A model generated the notes under the pieces. The model saw only the letters and a list, made by a program, of their open reading frames with translations. It was not told where the DNA came from and did not search any database. A program made the position numbers and the translations under genes. Below are positions 1 to 9,378 of a stretch of DNA of 64,000 bases, one piece after another (the stretch's first letter is position 1; each line of letters starts with the position of its first letter). The stretch is from an uncultured Bacteroidales bacterium (GTDB taxonomy: Bacteria > Bacteroidota > Bacteroidia > Bacteroidales > UBA932), in the NCBI GenBank assembly GCA_947168525.1, contig CAMVMG010000003.1, forward strand, positions 1 through 64,000, given 5' to 3'.

Positions 1-1074
1 CAGCAGGATGAAGCGCTGGTTCAGGCCCCAGGTGTCCGGCAGGCAGGTCATAAAGCTGTTATCTATCATATACCACTTCTCGCGGTCGTTCTGCTGCTTG
101 ATATCCAAGATCTTGAAGATGGTGGCGCCGCTTTCTCCCACGGTGAAGGAACCGAATTCCGTAAAGATGTCCGGTTCCTCCACGCCCATGGCGTTGCAGT
201 TTACCTTAATCTGGTTGATGATTTCCTCCACCATATACTCATAGTCGAAGTCCATGGCCAGGGAAGTCTTGTTGGGCAGGCCGCCGCCGATGTTCAGGCT
301 GTCCAGTTCCGGGCAGATGGCCTTGAGCTCGCAGTACACCTTCACGCACTTGGACAGTTCGTTCCAGTAGTAGGCGGTATCCCGGATGCCCGTGTTAATA
401 AAGAAATGCAGCATCTTCAAGTGGAAATTGGGGTATTTGGCCACCGTATCCTTGTAGAACTTGAGGATGTCGGAATAGCGGATGCCCAGGCGGGAGGTAT
501 AAAAGTCGAAGTTGGGTTCTTCCTCGGAGGCAATCCGGATGCCCATCATGGTGTCTTCCTCAATAAGGTCTGCCAGGTCTTCGAACTCGTTCTTGTTGTC
601 CAGCACGGGAATGATGTTCTTCCAGCCTTCCTGGCGCAGGGCGGCGATGTTCTGGATATACTGCGGGCGCTTGAAACCGTTGCAGATGATGTAGACGCTT
701 TCCTTGTCTACGGAGCCGTCCTTGCCCAGAGCCCTTACCAGGTCCAGGTCGTAGGCCGACGAGGTTTCCAGGTGGATATCGTTCCTGAGCGCCTCATGTA
801 CGACGAAGGCAAACTGGGAGCTCTTGGTGCAGTAGCTGTAATGATACTCGCCCTGGTAATCGGCCTTGGCCATGGCCACTTTGAAAAGACGTTTGGCACG
901 CTGGATCTGCTGGGAAATCTTGGGCAGATAGGTGATTTTGATCGGGGTGCCGTACTTCTCGATAATCTCCATCAGGTCTATGTCGTTGAACATCAGGTTA
1001 CCGTCTACAACCATAAATTCGTCCTGCGGGAAATCGAACGTCTGTTCGATAAGGTCGATGTACTTGTTTTTCAT
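1..1074 (-). CDS. speA: arginine decarboxylase-like PLP enzyme (3' end outside window)
   Basis: The visible 358 residues are the N-terminal part of a fold-III (alanine-racemase-like) PLP-dependent decarboxylase. The PLP lysine is probably K84 in the context YCTKSS, and a GGG phosphate-binding motif occurs in LNIGGGLP. From memory the sequence resembles the roughly 460-residue arginine decarboxylases of Bacteroidota (agmatine and polyamine synthesis) more than the 630-residue enterobacterial SpeA. Diaminopimelate or carboxynorspermidine decarboxylase are alternatives within the same fold. The start is the ATG at 1074, following a TATATTTG -7 box. The gene is transcribed divergently from the TamA-like gene and runs off the window at base 1. 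Confidence 0.75.
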   Translation of the reverse strand, partial: MKNKYIDLIEQTFDFPQDEFMVVDGNLMFNDIDLMEIIEKYGTPIKITYLPKISQQIQRAKRLFKVAMAKADYQGEYHYSYCTKSSQFAFVVHEALRNDIHLETSSAYDLDLVRALGKDGSVDKESVYIICNGFKRPQYIQNIAALRQEGWKNIIPVLDNKNEFEDLADLIEEDTMMGIRIASEEEPNFDFYTSRLGIRYSDILKFYKDTVAKYPNFHLKMLHFFINTGIRDTAYYWNELSKCVKVYCELKAICPELDSLNIGGGLPNKTSLAMDFDYEYMVEEIINQIKVNCNAMGVEEPDIFTEFGSFTVGESGATIFKILDIKQQNDREKWYMIDNSFMTCLPDTWGLNQRFILL

Positions 1075-1110
1075 TAGGCTTTACTGCATAAAAATGGTTT
1101 AAAAATTGTG

Positions 1111-1118
1111 CAAATATA
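1111..1118 (-). promoter_or_regulatory. -7 box TATATTTG of the arginine decarboxylase-like gene
   Basis: It matches the Bacteroidota consensus TAnnTTTG on the minus strand, 36 nt before the start codon. It is back to back with the plus-strand box at 1141. Confidence 0.65.
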
Positions 1119-1140
1119 AGAAAAAATGAGAGGAATGTAT

Positions 1141-1148
1141 TATTTTTG
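1141..1148 (+). promoter_or_regulatory. -7 box TATTTTTG of the TamA-like gene
   Basis: It matches TAnnTTTG, and only 5 nt separate it from the ATG at 1154. The transcript is therefore predicted to be leaderless or nearly so. Confidence 0.65.
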
Positions 1149-1153
1149 TGGCA

Positions 1154-3373
1154 ATGAAGCATAAGAAATACATATTATTTCTTTTCCTCCCTTTCCTGTT
1201 CCTTGCCGGATGCAGCACCACTCGCGCGCTGCGGGACGGGGAATTCATGCTCCGCAAAGCCAGCGTCAAAGTCGACGACCGCTCCTACAACGCCTCTTCC
1301 CTTAATGCCTACATCACCCAGAAGCCCATCAGCACCCTCCTGGGGTTCAACCCGCTCCTGAGCATCTACAACCTGGGCGGCACGCGGGAAACCCAGGCTG
1401 CGCAGTTCTTCCGCCGTATCGGCACGCCCCCCGTGGTGTACGACCCCGCCCAGGTGGATGCCAGCATCGACAACATCAAGAATTATCTCCAGTACACCGG
1501 ATACTACGGTTCCCAGGTAGACAGCCGCGTAGAGGTGCACGGCCGCAAAGTGAACGTCACCTATTTTGTCACCCTGGGAAAACGCTACACCATCTCCTCC
1601 ATCGACTACGAAGTGCCGGAGTACGGCACCTTCGCCCAGGAATTCGCCGCGGACAGAGTCAATAGCACCATCGCCCCCGGGCAATTCCTCTCCGAGTCGG
1701 CCCTGGAAGCAGAGTCGGAGCGCTCTGCCCAGTACTTCCGCACAAAAGGCTATTACGGCTTCAACAAGAACTACTACGCCTTCGAGGCCGACACCCTCTC
1801 GGGAGACGGCAAGGCCGCCCTTAGGATGATGATCCGGGACTATGCCCTCGGAGACTCCCCGGAGGCCGCCCGCGAGCACCGTAAATACCACATCGGGGAG
1901 GTGAACATCAGCCACCCGGAGCGCCTGAAAATCCGCCCGTCTGTGCTGGAAAACCTGAACACCGTGCTACCCGGCCAACTCTACGACGAGCGCAACGTCA
2001 ACACCACCTACAGCCGCCTGTCCGGCCTGGGCATGCTCTCCAGCGTGAACATCGCCATGACACCGGTATCGGAAGACCGGGTCAACTGCGATATCAGCCT
2101 TCAGAATGCGGGCCTGCAGGGATTCAAGACCAATCTGGAGGCGTCGGTGAACTCCACGGGGCTCTTCGGCATTTCCCCCCAGTTCAACTACTACCACAAG
2201 AACCTGTTTCACGGCGGAGAACTGCTCAACCTGGGACTGAGGGGTAATTTCCAGTTCAAGCCCAACGACAACGCCTATTCCACCGAGGTCACTGTCACCT
2301 CCAGCCTGCTGTTCCCCTTGTTCCTGGGCATTCCCACCCGGCTGTTCAAAGGGCCCAACATCCCACGGACGGTACTCAACACCTCCTTCAGCTATCAGGA
2401 CCGGCCGGAGTACCGCCGCACCATGATCTCCACTTCGCTGGCGTATTCCGGGCGTGTGGGCAACAACTTCTTCTACCAGTTTTCTCCCATCCAGGCCAAT
2501 ATCGCCCGCCTGTTCAACGTAGACAATGATTTCAAGTGGAACCTTCTGGTGAAGAACCCGTTCCTGTACAACGCCTACGCAGACCACTTCGACCTCGGGG
2601 TGGGCGGCATGCTCTACTATACCACCAATTCGTCTACGGTCCCGCTCACGCCGTACCACTATTACCGGCTCAGCTTCGACGTCTCCGGCAACTTCCTCAG
2701 CCTGTTCAATCGCTGGATGCCCCTGGACGACTACGGGAAGCATACCATCTGGCAAACCGAGTATTCCCAGTATGTGCGGGCAGAGCTCCAGATCGGGCGA
2801 ACGTTCCGCTTTGGCAGGGAGGACAAGCATGCAGTGGCCCTGCACTTCCTGGCGGGAGCGGGCTATGCCTACGGGAACTCTTTCTCCATGCCGTTCGAGA
2901 AACAGTTCTATTGTGGCGGTGCCGCCTCCATGCGCGGCTGGCAAGCCCGGACCCTGGGCCCCGGCAATTCAGAGCCCTTGACAGACTTCTTCTCCATCCC
3001 CAGCCAGATGGGCGAGATGAAACTGGAAGCCAATGCGGAATACCGCTTCCCGCTGGTGTGGAAACTGGAAGGCGCCCTGTTCGTGGACGCCGGAAACATC
3101 TGGGACTACCCCCTGAACGTGCAGAACCCGGACGATTTCGACTGGGATCCGGAGATGGATACCTCCACCTTCCGCCTGCGCACGCTCCCGCAGTCCATCG
3201 CCCTCAACTGGGGGCTGGGCATCCGGGTGAACCTGGACTTCATCCTGGTCCGGGTAGATACCGGTATCCGCCTGCACGACCCCGCCCGCGTGGCAGGGGA
3301 ACGCTGGCTGGGCCCTTCAGAGTGGTTCAAGGGGAATTACGCCATCCATTTCGGCGTCGGCTATCCGTTCTAG
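1154..3373 (+). CDS. BamA/TamA-family outer-membrane lipoprotein
   Basis: This 739-residue protein has a lipoprotein signal peptide (hydrophobic h-region, lipobox LAGC, Cys20), then a POTRA-like periplasmic region (about residues 25-330) and a C-terminal Omp85-type 16-strand barrel region ending in aromatic FGVGYPF. The (G)RGW-like motif typical of Omp85 loop 6 appears as MRGW near residue 596. Omp85 proteins insert or translocate proteins across the outer membrane, and in Bacteroidota several such paralogues are lipoproteins. I chose the ATG at 1154 because the in-frame GTG at 1148 lies within the -7 box. TamA-like is the best label, but the paralogue class cannot be fixed from sequence alone. 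Confidence 0.85.
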   Translation: MKHKKYILFLFLPFLFLAGCSTTRALRDGEFMLRKASVKVDDRSYNASSLNAYITQKPISTLLGFNPLLSIYNLGGTRETQAAQFFRRIGTPPVVYDPAQVDASIDNIKNYLQYTGYYGSQVDSRVEVHGRKVNVTYFVTLGKRYTISSIDYEVPEYGTFAQEFAADRVNSTIAPGQFLSESALEAESERSAQYFRTKGYYGFNKNYYAFEADTLSGDGKAALRMMIRDYALGDSPEAAREHRKYHIGEVNISHPERLKIRPSVLENLNTVLPGQLYDERNVNTTYSRLSGLGMLSSVNIAMTPVSEDRVNCDISLQNAGLQGFKTNLEASVNSTGLFGISPQFNYYHKNLFHGGELLNLGLRGNFQFKPNDNAYSTEVTVTSSLLFPLFLGIPTRLFKGPNIPRTVLNTSFSYQDRPEYRRTMISTSLAYSGRVGNNFFYQFSPIQANIARLFNVDNDFKWNLLVKNPFLYNAYADHFDLGVGGMLYYTTNSSTVPLTPYHYYRLSFDVSGNFLSLFNRWMPLDDYGKHTIWQTEYSQYVRAELQIGRTFRFGREDKHAVALHFLAGAGYAYGNSFSMPFEKQFYCGGAASMRGWQARTLGPGNSEPLTDFFSIPSQMGEMKLEANAEYRFPLVWKLEGALFVDAGNIWDYPLNVQNPDDFDWDPEMDTSTFRLRTLPQSIALNWGLGIRVNLDFILVRVDTGIRLHDPARVAGERWLGPSEWFKGNYAIHFGVGYPF

Positions 3374-3406
3374 CAAACGGAGACCGGCACGCTTCGAGGG
3401 AGACTT

Positions 3407-4711
3407 TTATTGTTTCGGGGGATAATATTTGGGCCAGCAGGCTTCCAGATAGGCGCGGAGGGTGTTTTCGTGCCGGTTGGACTGGGGCTGGTAGAACACC
3501 GTGCCCCTGATGGCGTCCGGCAGGAATTCCATGTCCACGAAGTTACCCGGATAGTCGTGGGCATACTTGTAGCCATCGCTGTAGCCCAATTCCTCCATCA
3601 GCTTGGTGGGGGCGTTGCGGATGGGAAGGGGGACAGGCAGGTTCCCCGTTTCCTTCACCTTGGCCATGGCGTGCTCCAGGGCCATATAGGAGGCGTTGCT
3701 CTTGGGGGAAGAGGCCAGGTACACCGTGGTTTCCGCCAGGGGAATGCGGCCTTCCGGCATGCCAATCTTGGACACCACCTCAAAGCAGGCGTTGGCCAGT
3801 AGCAGGGCGTTGGGATTTGCCAGGCCTACGTCTTCCGACGCGCTCAGACACAGCCGCCGCGCAATGAACAGCGGGTCTTCTCCGCCGTCAATCATCCGGG
3901 CCAGGTAATAGATGGCCGCATTGGGATCCGACCCCCGGATGCTCTTGATAAAGGCCGAAATGATGTCGTAGTGCATCTCGCCGTCTTTGTCATAGATGGC
4001 CATGTTCTCCTGGATGGATTCCGTTACCACCGCGTTGTTGATGACCACGGGGGACTTGCCTGCCTGGGCGTCTACCACTATTTCCAGCACATTCAGCAGT
4101 TTCCGGGCGTCACCGCCGCTCAGCCGCATCAGCGCCTCGGTCTCTTCCAGGCGGATGTCCTTCTCTTTCAGGAGCACATCCTCCCGGAGCGCGCGGTCCA
4201 GCAGCGCTTGTAAATCGGCCTTTTCCAGGGATTTGAGCACATACACCTGGCAGCGGGACAGCAGGGGAGTGATGACCTCGAAGGAGGGATTTTCCGTAGT
4301 GGCGCCTATGAGGACGATGGTGCCGTTTTCCACGGCCCCCAGGAGGGCGTCCTGCTGGGCCTTGTTGAAACGGTGAATCTCGTCGATGAACAGGATGGGC
4401 GCCCCTTTCTGGTTGAAAAGGGAGTTTCCCCGGGCTTTCTCAAACACCTCCCGGACCTCCTTGACCCCGGCCGTCACGGCCGACAGGGTGTAGAAGTCCC
4501 GGTCCAGGGTTTGGGCGATGATATGGGCCAGGGTGGTTTTTCCCACGCCGGGAGGCCCCCAGAGGATAAAGGAACTGAGGTTTCCGCTCTCGATCATCTT
4601 CCGGAGCACGCAGCCTTCTCCCACCAGGTGACGCTGGCCTACATACGCGTCCAGGCTGCCAGGGCGCATCCGCTCGGGCAGGGGAGGAAGCATGACGGAA
4701 CCTGCACTCAT
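3407..4711 (-). CDS. rarA: replication-associated recombination protein RarA (MgsA)
   Basis: This 434-residue AAA+ ATPase matches the RarA/MgsA/WRNIP1 family, which acts at stalled replication forks. Walker A is GPPGVGKTT (52-60), Walker B ILFIDEIHR (106-114) and sensor-1 region IGATTENPSF (about 134-143). The C-terminal RarA tetramerisation region (SIRGSDPNAAIYYLARMI onward) is complete. The start codon directly abuts the stop codon of the upstream GNAT gene, indicating translational coupling. It converges with the TamA-like gene, with only 33 bp between the ends. Confidence 0.95.
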   Translation of the reverse strand: MSAGSVMLPPLPERMRPGSLDAYVGQRHLVGEGCVLRKMIESGNLSSFILWGPPGVGKTTLAHIIAQTLDRDFYTLSAVTAGVKEVREVFEKARGNSLFNQKGAPILFIDEIHRFNKAQQDALLGAVENGTIVLIGATTENPSFEVITPLLSRCQVYVLKSLEKADLQALLDRALREDVLLKEKDIRLEETEALMRLSGGDARKLLNVLEIVVDAQAGKSPVVINNAVVTESIQENMAIYDKDGEMHYDIISAFIKSIRGSDPNAAIYYLARMIDGGEDPLFIARRLCLSASEDVGLANPNALLLANACFEVVSKIGMPEGRIPLAETTVYLASSPKSNASYMALEHAMAKVKETGNLPVPLPIRNAPTKLMEELGYSDGYKYAHDYPGNFVDMEFLPDAIRGTVFYQPQSNRHENTLRAYLEACWPKYYPPKQ

Positions 4712-5842
4712 CTAGATCTCTTTTGAAAACACGCGCCGGCGGCGTTTGAACTCTTTCTCGTACAGATTCCAGACATTCTGGATGCTGTTGTTGGTTTCCA
4801 TTTCCGCGTTGGATTCGCCGTATTTGAACCCGCCCTCTATCAGGTTGGGAATAATCTCGTTGAACAGGATGGCATGCACACCCCGGTTCCGGTATTCCGG
4901 ATCCACGGCGATGAGCATCAGCTCCAGTGCTTCCTCGTGCTTCAGGTACATGGACTTGACCAGATGCCACCAGCCCAGGGGGAACAGGTATCCCCGGCCT
5001 TTTTGCACGGCACGGGCGATGGAAGGCATGGTGACAGCCAGGGCCACCAGCTTGCCGGCAGCGTCCTCTACCAGGGTGACGTATTTGAAGTCCAACAGCC
5101 CCAGGAAGTTGTCGATATAATGGTTCATCACTTCCTGGGGAAGCACGGTAAAGTCGAAGAGCTCGCAGTAGGTCCGGTTCACGAGGTCGAACATCTTCAG
5201 GCCATACTGCTCCGAGTGGATCTGTTTCTTGGTAATCTTGCGGATATGCAGGTTGTAGCGCTCCTGCAAGAGCCTGGCGGCGGTGGAAACCTTTTCCGGC
5301 ACCTGGCTGGGAACAAAGATACGGTACTCCAGCCAGTCGTTCACCTTGGTCATCCCCAGTGCCTCGAAGTGCTCCCCGTAATAAGGATAGTTGAAGCGCA
5401 GCGCATAGGAGGAGATGTCGTCGAAGCCCTCGATCACGCAGCCTTCATTGTCGAAGTCCGTGAAGCCCAGGGGCCCCGTGACGGCGGTCATCCCGTGCTT
5501 TTTGCCAAAGCCGATTACCGCATCCAGCAGCGCCCGCGATACTTCCTTGTCGTCGATGAAATCGATCCAGCCAAACCGCACTTCCGCGTGCTTCCAGTCC
5601 CGGTTGGCGATTTCGTTGATGATGGCCGCCACCCGGCCGGCCAGTTTCCCGTCTTTATAGGCCAGGAAAAGCGCTTGCTTGCTGTATTTCCCCATGGGAT
5701 TCTTCCGGGGGTCCAGGGTGGACAGCTCGTCGGAATACAGGCCCGGGACATAATAGGGGCAGTCCTTGTAAAGGCCGATAGGGAATTTGACAAACGCGCG
5801 GAGTTCTGCGCGGGTTTGCACCGTCTTAATGGTAACAGACAT
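4712..5842 (-). CDS. GNAT-fold N-acetyltransferase-like protein (YghO-like)
   Basis: This 376-residue protein belongs to a conserved Bacteroidota family, often annotated GNAT, that resembles E. coli YghO. The C-terminal half carries an acetyl-CoA-binding-like stretch (LMLIAVDPEYRNRGVHAIL, about residues 310-328). The substrate is unknown. It is the first gene of a two-gene unit with rarA, with no gap between them. A TACATTTG -7 box lies 33 nt upstream of the ATG. Confidence 0.75.
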   Translation of the reverse strand: MSVTIKTVQTRAELRAFVKFPIGLYKDCPYYVPGLYSDELSTLDPRKNPMGKYSKQALFLAYKDGKLAGRVAAIINEIANRDWKHAEVRFGWIDFIDDKEVSRALLDAVIGFGKKHGMTAVTGPLGFTDFDNEGCVIEGFDDISSYALRFNYPYYGEHFEALGMTKVNDWLEYRIFVPSQVPEKVSTAARLLQERYNLHIRKITKKQIHSEQYGLKMFDLVNRTYCELFDFTVLPQEVMNHYIDNFLGLLDFKYVTLVEDAAGKLVALAVTMPSIARAVQKGRGYLFPLGWWHLVKSMYLKHEEALELMLIAVDPEYRNRGVHAILFNEIIPNLIEGGFKYGESNAEMETNNSIQNVWNLYEKEFKRRRRVFSKEI

Positions 5843-5875
5843 GAACAGGTTTTGGCTTAAGGTTTAACGTACTTA

Positions 5876-5883
5876 CAAATGTA
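5876..5883 (-). promoter_or_regulatory. -7 box TACATTTG of GNAT-rarA unit
   Basis: It matches TAnnTTTG on the minus strand, 33 nt before the ATG at 5842. Confidence 0.6.
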
Positions 5884-5900
5884 CACTTTTTTTGCGTCTA

Positions 5901-5935
5901 AACAAAAAAACCGGCCCCGTTGTTTCCGGGGCCGG
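5901..5935 (-). terminator. rho-independent terminator after the 5957 lipoprotein gene
   Basis: A perfect 9-bp GC stem (5911-5919 with 5927-5935) and 7-nt loop are followed on the minus strand by a T-rich run (TTTTTTTGTT). It lies 21 bp past the lipoprotein stop codon. Confidence 0.9.
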
Positions 5936-5956
5936 CAGAGTAGGGGAGAGGCGCTC

Positions 5957-6862
5957 TTACTTGGCTTCCACCAGGTTGAACTCCAGGTTGGCAGTGGTGC
6001 CCTTGGCGCTGATTTCCATCACGAAACCGCACTTGTTGACGCCGCCTTCCTTGAAGAATTTCACCGTGCCGCCAGCAGTACCGCTGATGAGCTCGCTGCC
6101 CATGGAGGTGGAGAAGGAATAGGTGAACTTGCCGGCGTTCTTGTCCGCCCACTTCCAGGTACCCACGTAGGCATACTTGTTGGCAAAACCTACAGTGAAA
6201 GTGTTGTCGGCCATGCTCAGGGAAATGAAGGAAATCTGATAGCCTACGTAGTCTTCCTTATTGATGTTGACTTTATGCTCCTGCAGATAGGCGGCCACGG
6301 CTTCCAGGGAAGGCTCCAGGTTGGTGCTGATACCCTTGCTGGGGATGGTGACTTTCACTTTGCCGGAAGGCGTCCAGCTACGGACCATATTGCTCTCCGT
6401 GCCAGCAGAAGGGGCTGAAGGATAGTGGACATCGCCACCCTCGTAGGAAACAGGATTTCCACCCACGTCGATGGAGATTTTACCGGAGGAGATTTCCGCC
6501 TTGCCGAAACCGGCCAGGTCGTAAACGCCCGAGGCAAAGGTATATTTACCGGAACGGATGAAGTTGTCTCCCTCTGCCTTGACAGGGGCGAAAGAGGCGG
6601 TGCCCACCAGCTTGCCCATGAACACATAGTGACCGGACTCCATGAGGATGAGTTTTTCCGGTTTCACCAGTTTCTGCTTGTCTACGTTCAGGGACGTACC
6701 GGTGGAAGGGAAGGTAACTACTGCAGCCTGGCCCAGGTAGGCGGGTTCCTCGAACACCACGTTCTGGTCTGTGTTGTTGCCGCCGTTGTCCGGTTTGTTG
6801 CAAGACACGCACAGGAGTGCAGCAAAGGCCGAAAGGGCCGTCATTACAAGCGTCTTTTTCAT
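5957..6862 (-). CDS. lipoprotein of unknown function
   Basis: This 301-residue protein has a lipoprotein signal peptide ending LLCVSC (Cys at about residue 21), followed by a short Asn/Gly-rich linker (NKPDNGGNN) and a soluble beta-rich region with recurring motifs such as GKYTF and GKFTYSF. I do not recognise a defined domain. It lies downstream of the outer-membrane protein gene at 6897-7727, but its own -7 box overlaps that gene's stop codon. A strong terminator follows. It is likely surface-exposed or periplasmic, and its function is unassigned. Confidence 0.75.
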   Translation of the reverse strand: MKKTLVMTALSAFAALLCVSCNKPDNGGNNTDQNVVFEEPAYLGQAAVVTFPSTGTSLNVDKQKLVKPEKLILMESGHYVFMGKLVGTASFAPVKAEGDNFIRSGKYTFASGVYDLAGFGKAEISSGKISIDVGGNPVSYEGGDVHYPSAPSAGTESNMVRSWTPSGKVKVTIPSKGISTNLEPSLEAVAAYLQEHKVNINKEDYVGYQISFISLSMADNTFTVGFANKYAYVGTWKWADKNAGKFTYSFSTSMGSELISGTAGGTVKFFKEGGVNKCGFVMEISAKGTTANLEFNLVEAK

Positions 6863-6891
6863 AGTAAATTATTGATTTTTAATTAGTTACG

Positions 6892-6899
6892 CAAAATTA
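6892..6899 (-). promoter_or_regulatory. -7 box TAATTTTG of the 5957 lipoprotein
   Basis: It matches TAnnTTTG and lies 29 nt before the ATG at 6862. It overlaps the TAA stop of the upstream outer-membrane protein gene (6897-6899). Confidence 0.55.
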
Positions 6900-7727
6900 A
6901 AAGAGCCGGATGAACAGGCTGAAGCGCATGGCGGGCCACAGCGGGAATTTGTTCATGAGGTCTAAGTACTCGAGATAACTGCCCACTTTATCGATATTCT
7001 GGACATACTTGTTCACCCACTCGGAATTGAGTTCTACCGGCTTGGGATTACCGGAGGTGAAGTCGTAGGAATACAGGTGAAGGCCGCCGGTATACAGAAG
7101 GCCCAGGTTGAAGTTGAAGCCCACGCGGCGCTCCAGGGAGACGGGACGGCCGAAGCCCAGGCCGATGTACGGCTTGACGGCATTCAGGCCGAATTTGAGG
7201 TCTGTCACCAGGGTACCCTGGCTGTTGGTGGAAATTTCGAAGACGGTGGTATTGCCCCAGTCTGACTGGGGAACAGCATTTGCGCCGCTGGAATCCAAGG
7301 CTTTACCCTCTGCGTGCAGGAGCGGTGAGAAAGCGAACCAGGCGCCCGCCGTAAGGTGGAAGGATCCTGTCTTGGACGGGAAAAAGTCGAACAGGAGCTC
7401 TGCATGGGAATACTTGAGGGCGGCATTGAGGTTGACGCGGTCGACATCCAGGCCTCCGTCTTTGTAGGCGACAGGAACGGTCGTGTTGAAGTTGTTGAGT
7501 TTGTTTCCGTCGAAGGCGATGATGCCGAAGAGCGGATCATGGGTATTGAATCCCGCACGTACCTGGAACATCGGCCCGATGGGCATGGCGATATCAAGGC
7601 CGGCACCATTGAGCAGGTCCAGGTTGACACCGATGGCCATGTGGTTGAACAGCTGACTGTCCTGCGCCTGCGCGAGCGGCATGGCCAGCACGGCGGCACT
7701 GAAAAGAACGGCAAATAATTTTTTCAT
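6897..7727 (-). CDS. outer-membrane beta-barrel protein, unknown function
   Basis: This 276-residue protein has a Sec signal peptide (MKKLFAVLFSAAVLAMPLAQA, cleavage before QDS) and alternating amphipathic strands throughout, ending in the aromatic RFSLFIRLF typical of barrel C-termini. I chose the ATG at 7727: upstream in-frame codons back to 7814 overlap the promoter and give no signal peptide. No specific family is recognised. It may be cotranscribed with the downstream lipoprotein, although that gene has its own -7 box. Confidence 0.75.
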   Translation of the reverse strand: MKKLFAVLFSAAVLAMPLAQAQDSQLFNHMAIGVNLDLLNGAGLDIAMPIGPMFQVRAGFNTHDPLFGIIAFDGNKLNNFNTTVPVAYKDGGLDVDRVNLNAALKYSHAELLFDFFPSKTGSFHLTAGAWFAFSPLLHAEGKALDSSGANAVPQSDWGNTTVFEISTNSQGTLVTDLKFGLNAVKPYIGLGFGRPVSLERRVGFNFNLGLLYTGGLHLYSYDFTSGNPKPVELNSEWVNKYVQNIDKVGSYLEYLDLMNKFPLWPAMRFSLFIRLF

Positions 7728-7775
7728 GTTTTTATAATTTAGATTAAAAACTACCTGTATGAGGATCGGTCTTTG

Positions 7776-7783
7776 CAAATATA
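7776..7783 (-). promoter_or_regulatory. -7 box TATATTTG of the outer-membrane protein gene
   Basis: It matches TAnnTTTG on the minus strand, 48 nt before the ATG at 7727. Confidence 0.6.
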
Positions 7784-7934
7784 CACATTTCTTTTCATTA
7801 TCAGCACGATTCACGGGGTTTCTGTGGCTTTTTTCTCGTTTTTTTAAATTTGTTACACAATTTATATTATGTTAACTTATAGATAGGGAAATCCTTCCCT
7901 GCCGGAGATTTTGGCTGGAAAAGGAAAAATATCG

Positions 7935-7942
7935 TAACTTTG
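7935..7942 (+). promoter_or_regulatory. -7 box TAACTTTG of rlmD
   Basis: It matches TAnnTTTG, 26 nt before the rlmD ATG. An out-of-frame ATG at 7950 opens a 12-codon reading frame that overlaps the rlmD start. Confidence 0.55.
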
Positions 7943-7968
7943 CACAAGATGCATCATCGAACGCAATT

Positions 7969-9378
7969 ATGTCAAGGAAAAGAATAGACCTGCTGCTGGA
8001 AAATGTGACCATCGAATCCGTAGCCGCCGAGGGCAAGGCGCTTGCCCATGTAGACGGCATGGTGGTCTTCGTGGATTTCGCCGTACCCGGAGATGTCGTG
8101 GACATCCAGATATACAAGAAAAAGAAAAACTACATGGAGGGCTTCATCAAACGCCTGGTGAAACCCTCGGATCAGCGGCTGGAACCGTTCTGCGCGCATT
8201 TCGGTGTGTGTGGAGGATGCCGATGGCAGCCGCTTCCATACAGCATGCAGCTGGAAGCCAAACGTCAGCAGGTAGAAGACCAGCTGGTGCGTATCGGCCA
8301 TCTGGAAGTGCCGCAAATCCGGCCCACACTCCCCTCCGAAAAAACGCAGTTTTACCGTAACAAGCTGGAATTCACCGCTTCCAGCAAACGATGGCTGCTC
8401 CAGGGAGAAAATCCGGAAACTGTCCGGGACTGGGAAGGCCTGGGCTTCCACGTGGGAAAATTCTTCGACAAAGTCCTGGATATTCAAAAATGCTGGCTCC
8501 AGGCTAGTCCTTCAAACGATATCAGGCTGTTTATCAAGCAGTTCTGCCTTAATAACGGGCTGGAATTCTACAACCTCCGGGAAAACCACGGATTTTTCCG
8601 GAACATGTTCGTCCGCACCACTGAAAAAGGCTCCGTAATGCTTATCCTCTGCTTTGCCCGCGAAGACAAATCGGCCCGAGAATCCCTTCTGGACGCCGTT
8701 GCAGCGGCATTTCCGGCCATTACCAGCCTCTATTACGTGATCAACGAGAAGCTGAACGACTCCATCGGCGACCTATCCCCTGTCCTGTACAAGGGAGAAG
8801 ATGCCATCTATGAGGAGATGGAAGGCCTGCGCTTCAAGATTGGCCCCAAGTCCTTCTACCAAACCAATTCCCGCCAGGCATACAGGCTGTACAGCGTGGC
8901 GCGGGAATTCGCCGCCCTCAGCGGCAACGAGGTGGTATACGACCTTTACACCGGCACCGGAACCATCGCCCTGTTCGTGAGCCGGAACGCCAGCAAAGTG
9001 ATTGGCATCGAATATGTTCCGGAGGCCATTGCCGACGCCTGGGAAAACGCCCGGGCCAACGGCATCCATAACTGCAGCTTCTTTGCAGGCGACATGAAAG
9101 ACGTACTCACCGGACCCTTTATCCAGGAGCACGGCCATCCGGATGTGATTATCCTGGACCCGCCCCGCGCCGGTATCCACCCGGACGTGGCCCGTGTGAT
9201 TCTGGATGCGGAACCCGCCCGGATGGTCTATGTGAGCTGCAACCCGGCCTCCCAGGCCCGCGACCTTTCCATCCTGTGCCAGAAATACAGGATTACGGCC
9301 GTGCAGCCGGTAGACATGTTCCCCCACACCATGCATGTAGAGAATGTGGTGGCCCTGGAGAGAGAATTTGACGCTTAG
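7969..9378 (+). CDS. rlmD: 23S rRNA (uracil-C5)-methyltransferase RlmD/RumA family
   Basis: This 469-residue SAM-dependent RNA m5U methyltransferase has an N-terminal TRAM domain (about 8-65), Fe-S cysteines C75, C81, C84 and a fourth Cys in IQKCW, the SAM motif YDLYTGTGTIALF, the catalytic region ILDPPRAG and the nucleophile Cys in YVSCNP. The family methylates U1939 or U747 of 23S rRNA, and the exact target cannot be told from sequence alone. The gene overlaps the convergent M6 protease gene by 4 bp. Confidence 0.93.
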   Translation: MSRKRIDLLLENVTIESVAAEGKALAHVDGMVVFVDFAVPGDVVDIQIYKKKKNYMEGFIKRLVKPSDQRLEPFCAHFGVCGGCRWQPLPYSMQLEAKRQQVEDQLVRIGHLEVPQIRPTLPSEKTQFYRNKLEFTASSKRWLLQGENPETVRDWEGLGFHVGKFFDKVLDIQKCWLQASPSNDIRLFIKQFCLNNGLEFYNLRENHGFFRNMFVRTTEKGSVMLILCFAREDKSARESLLDAVAAAFPAITSLYYVINEKLNDSIGDLSPVLYKGEDAIYEEMEGLRFKIGPKSFYQTNSRQAYRLYSVAREFAALSGNEVVYDLYTGTGTIALFVSRNASKVIGIEYVPEAIADAWENARANGIHNCSFFAGDMKDVLTGPFIQEHGHPDVIILDPPRAGIHPDVARVILDAEPARMVYVSCNPASQARDLSILCQKYRITAVQPVDMFPHTMHVENVVALEREFDA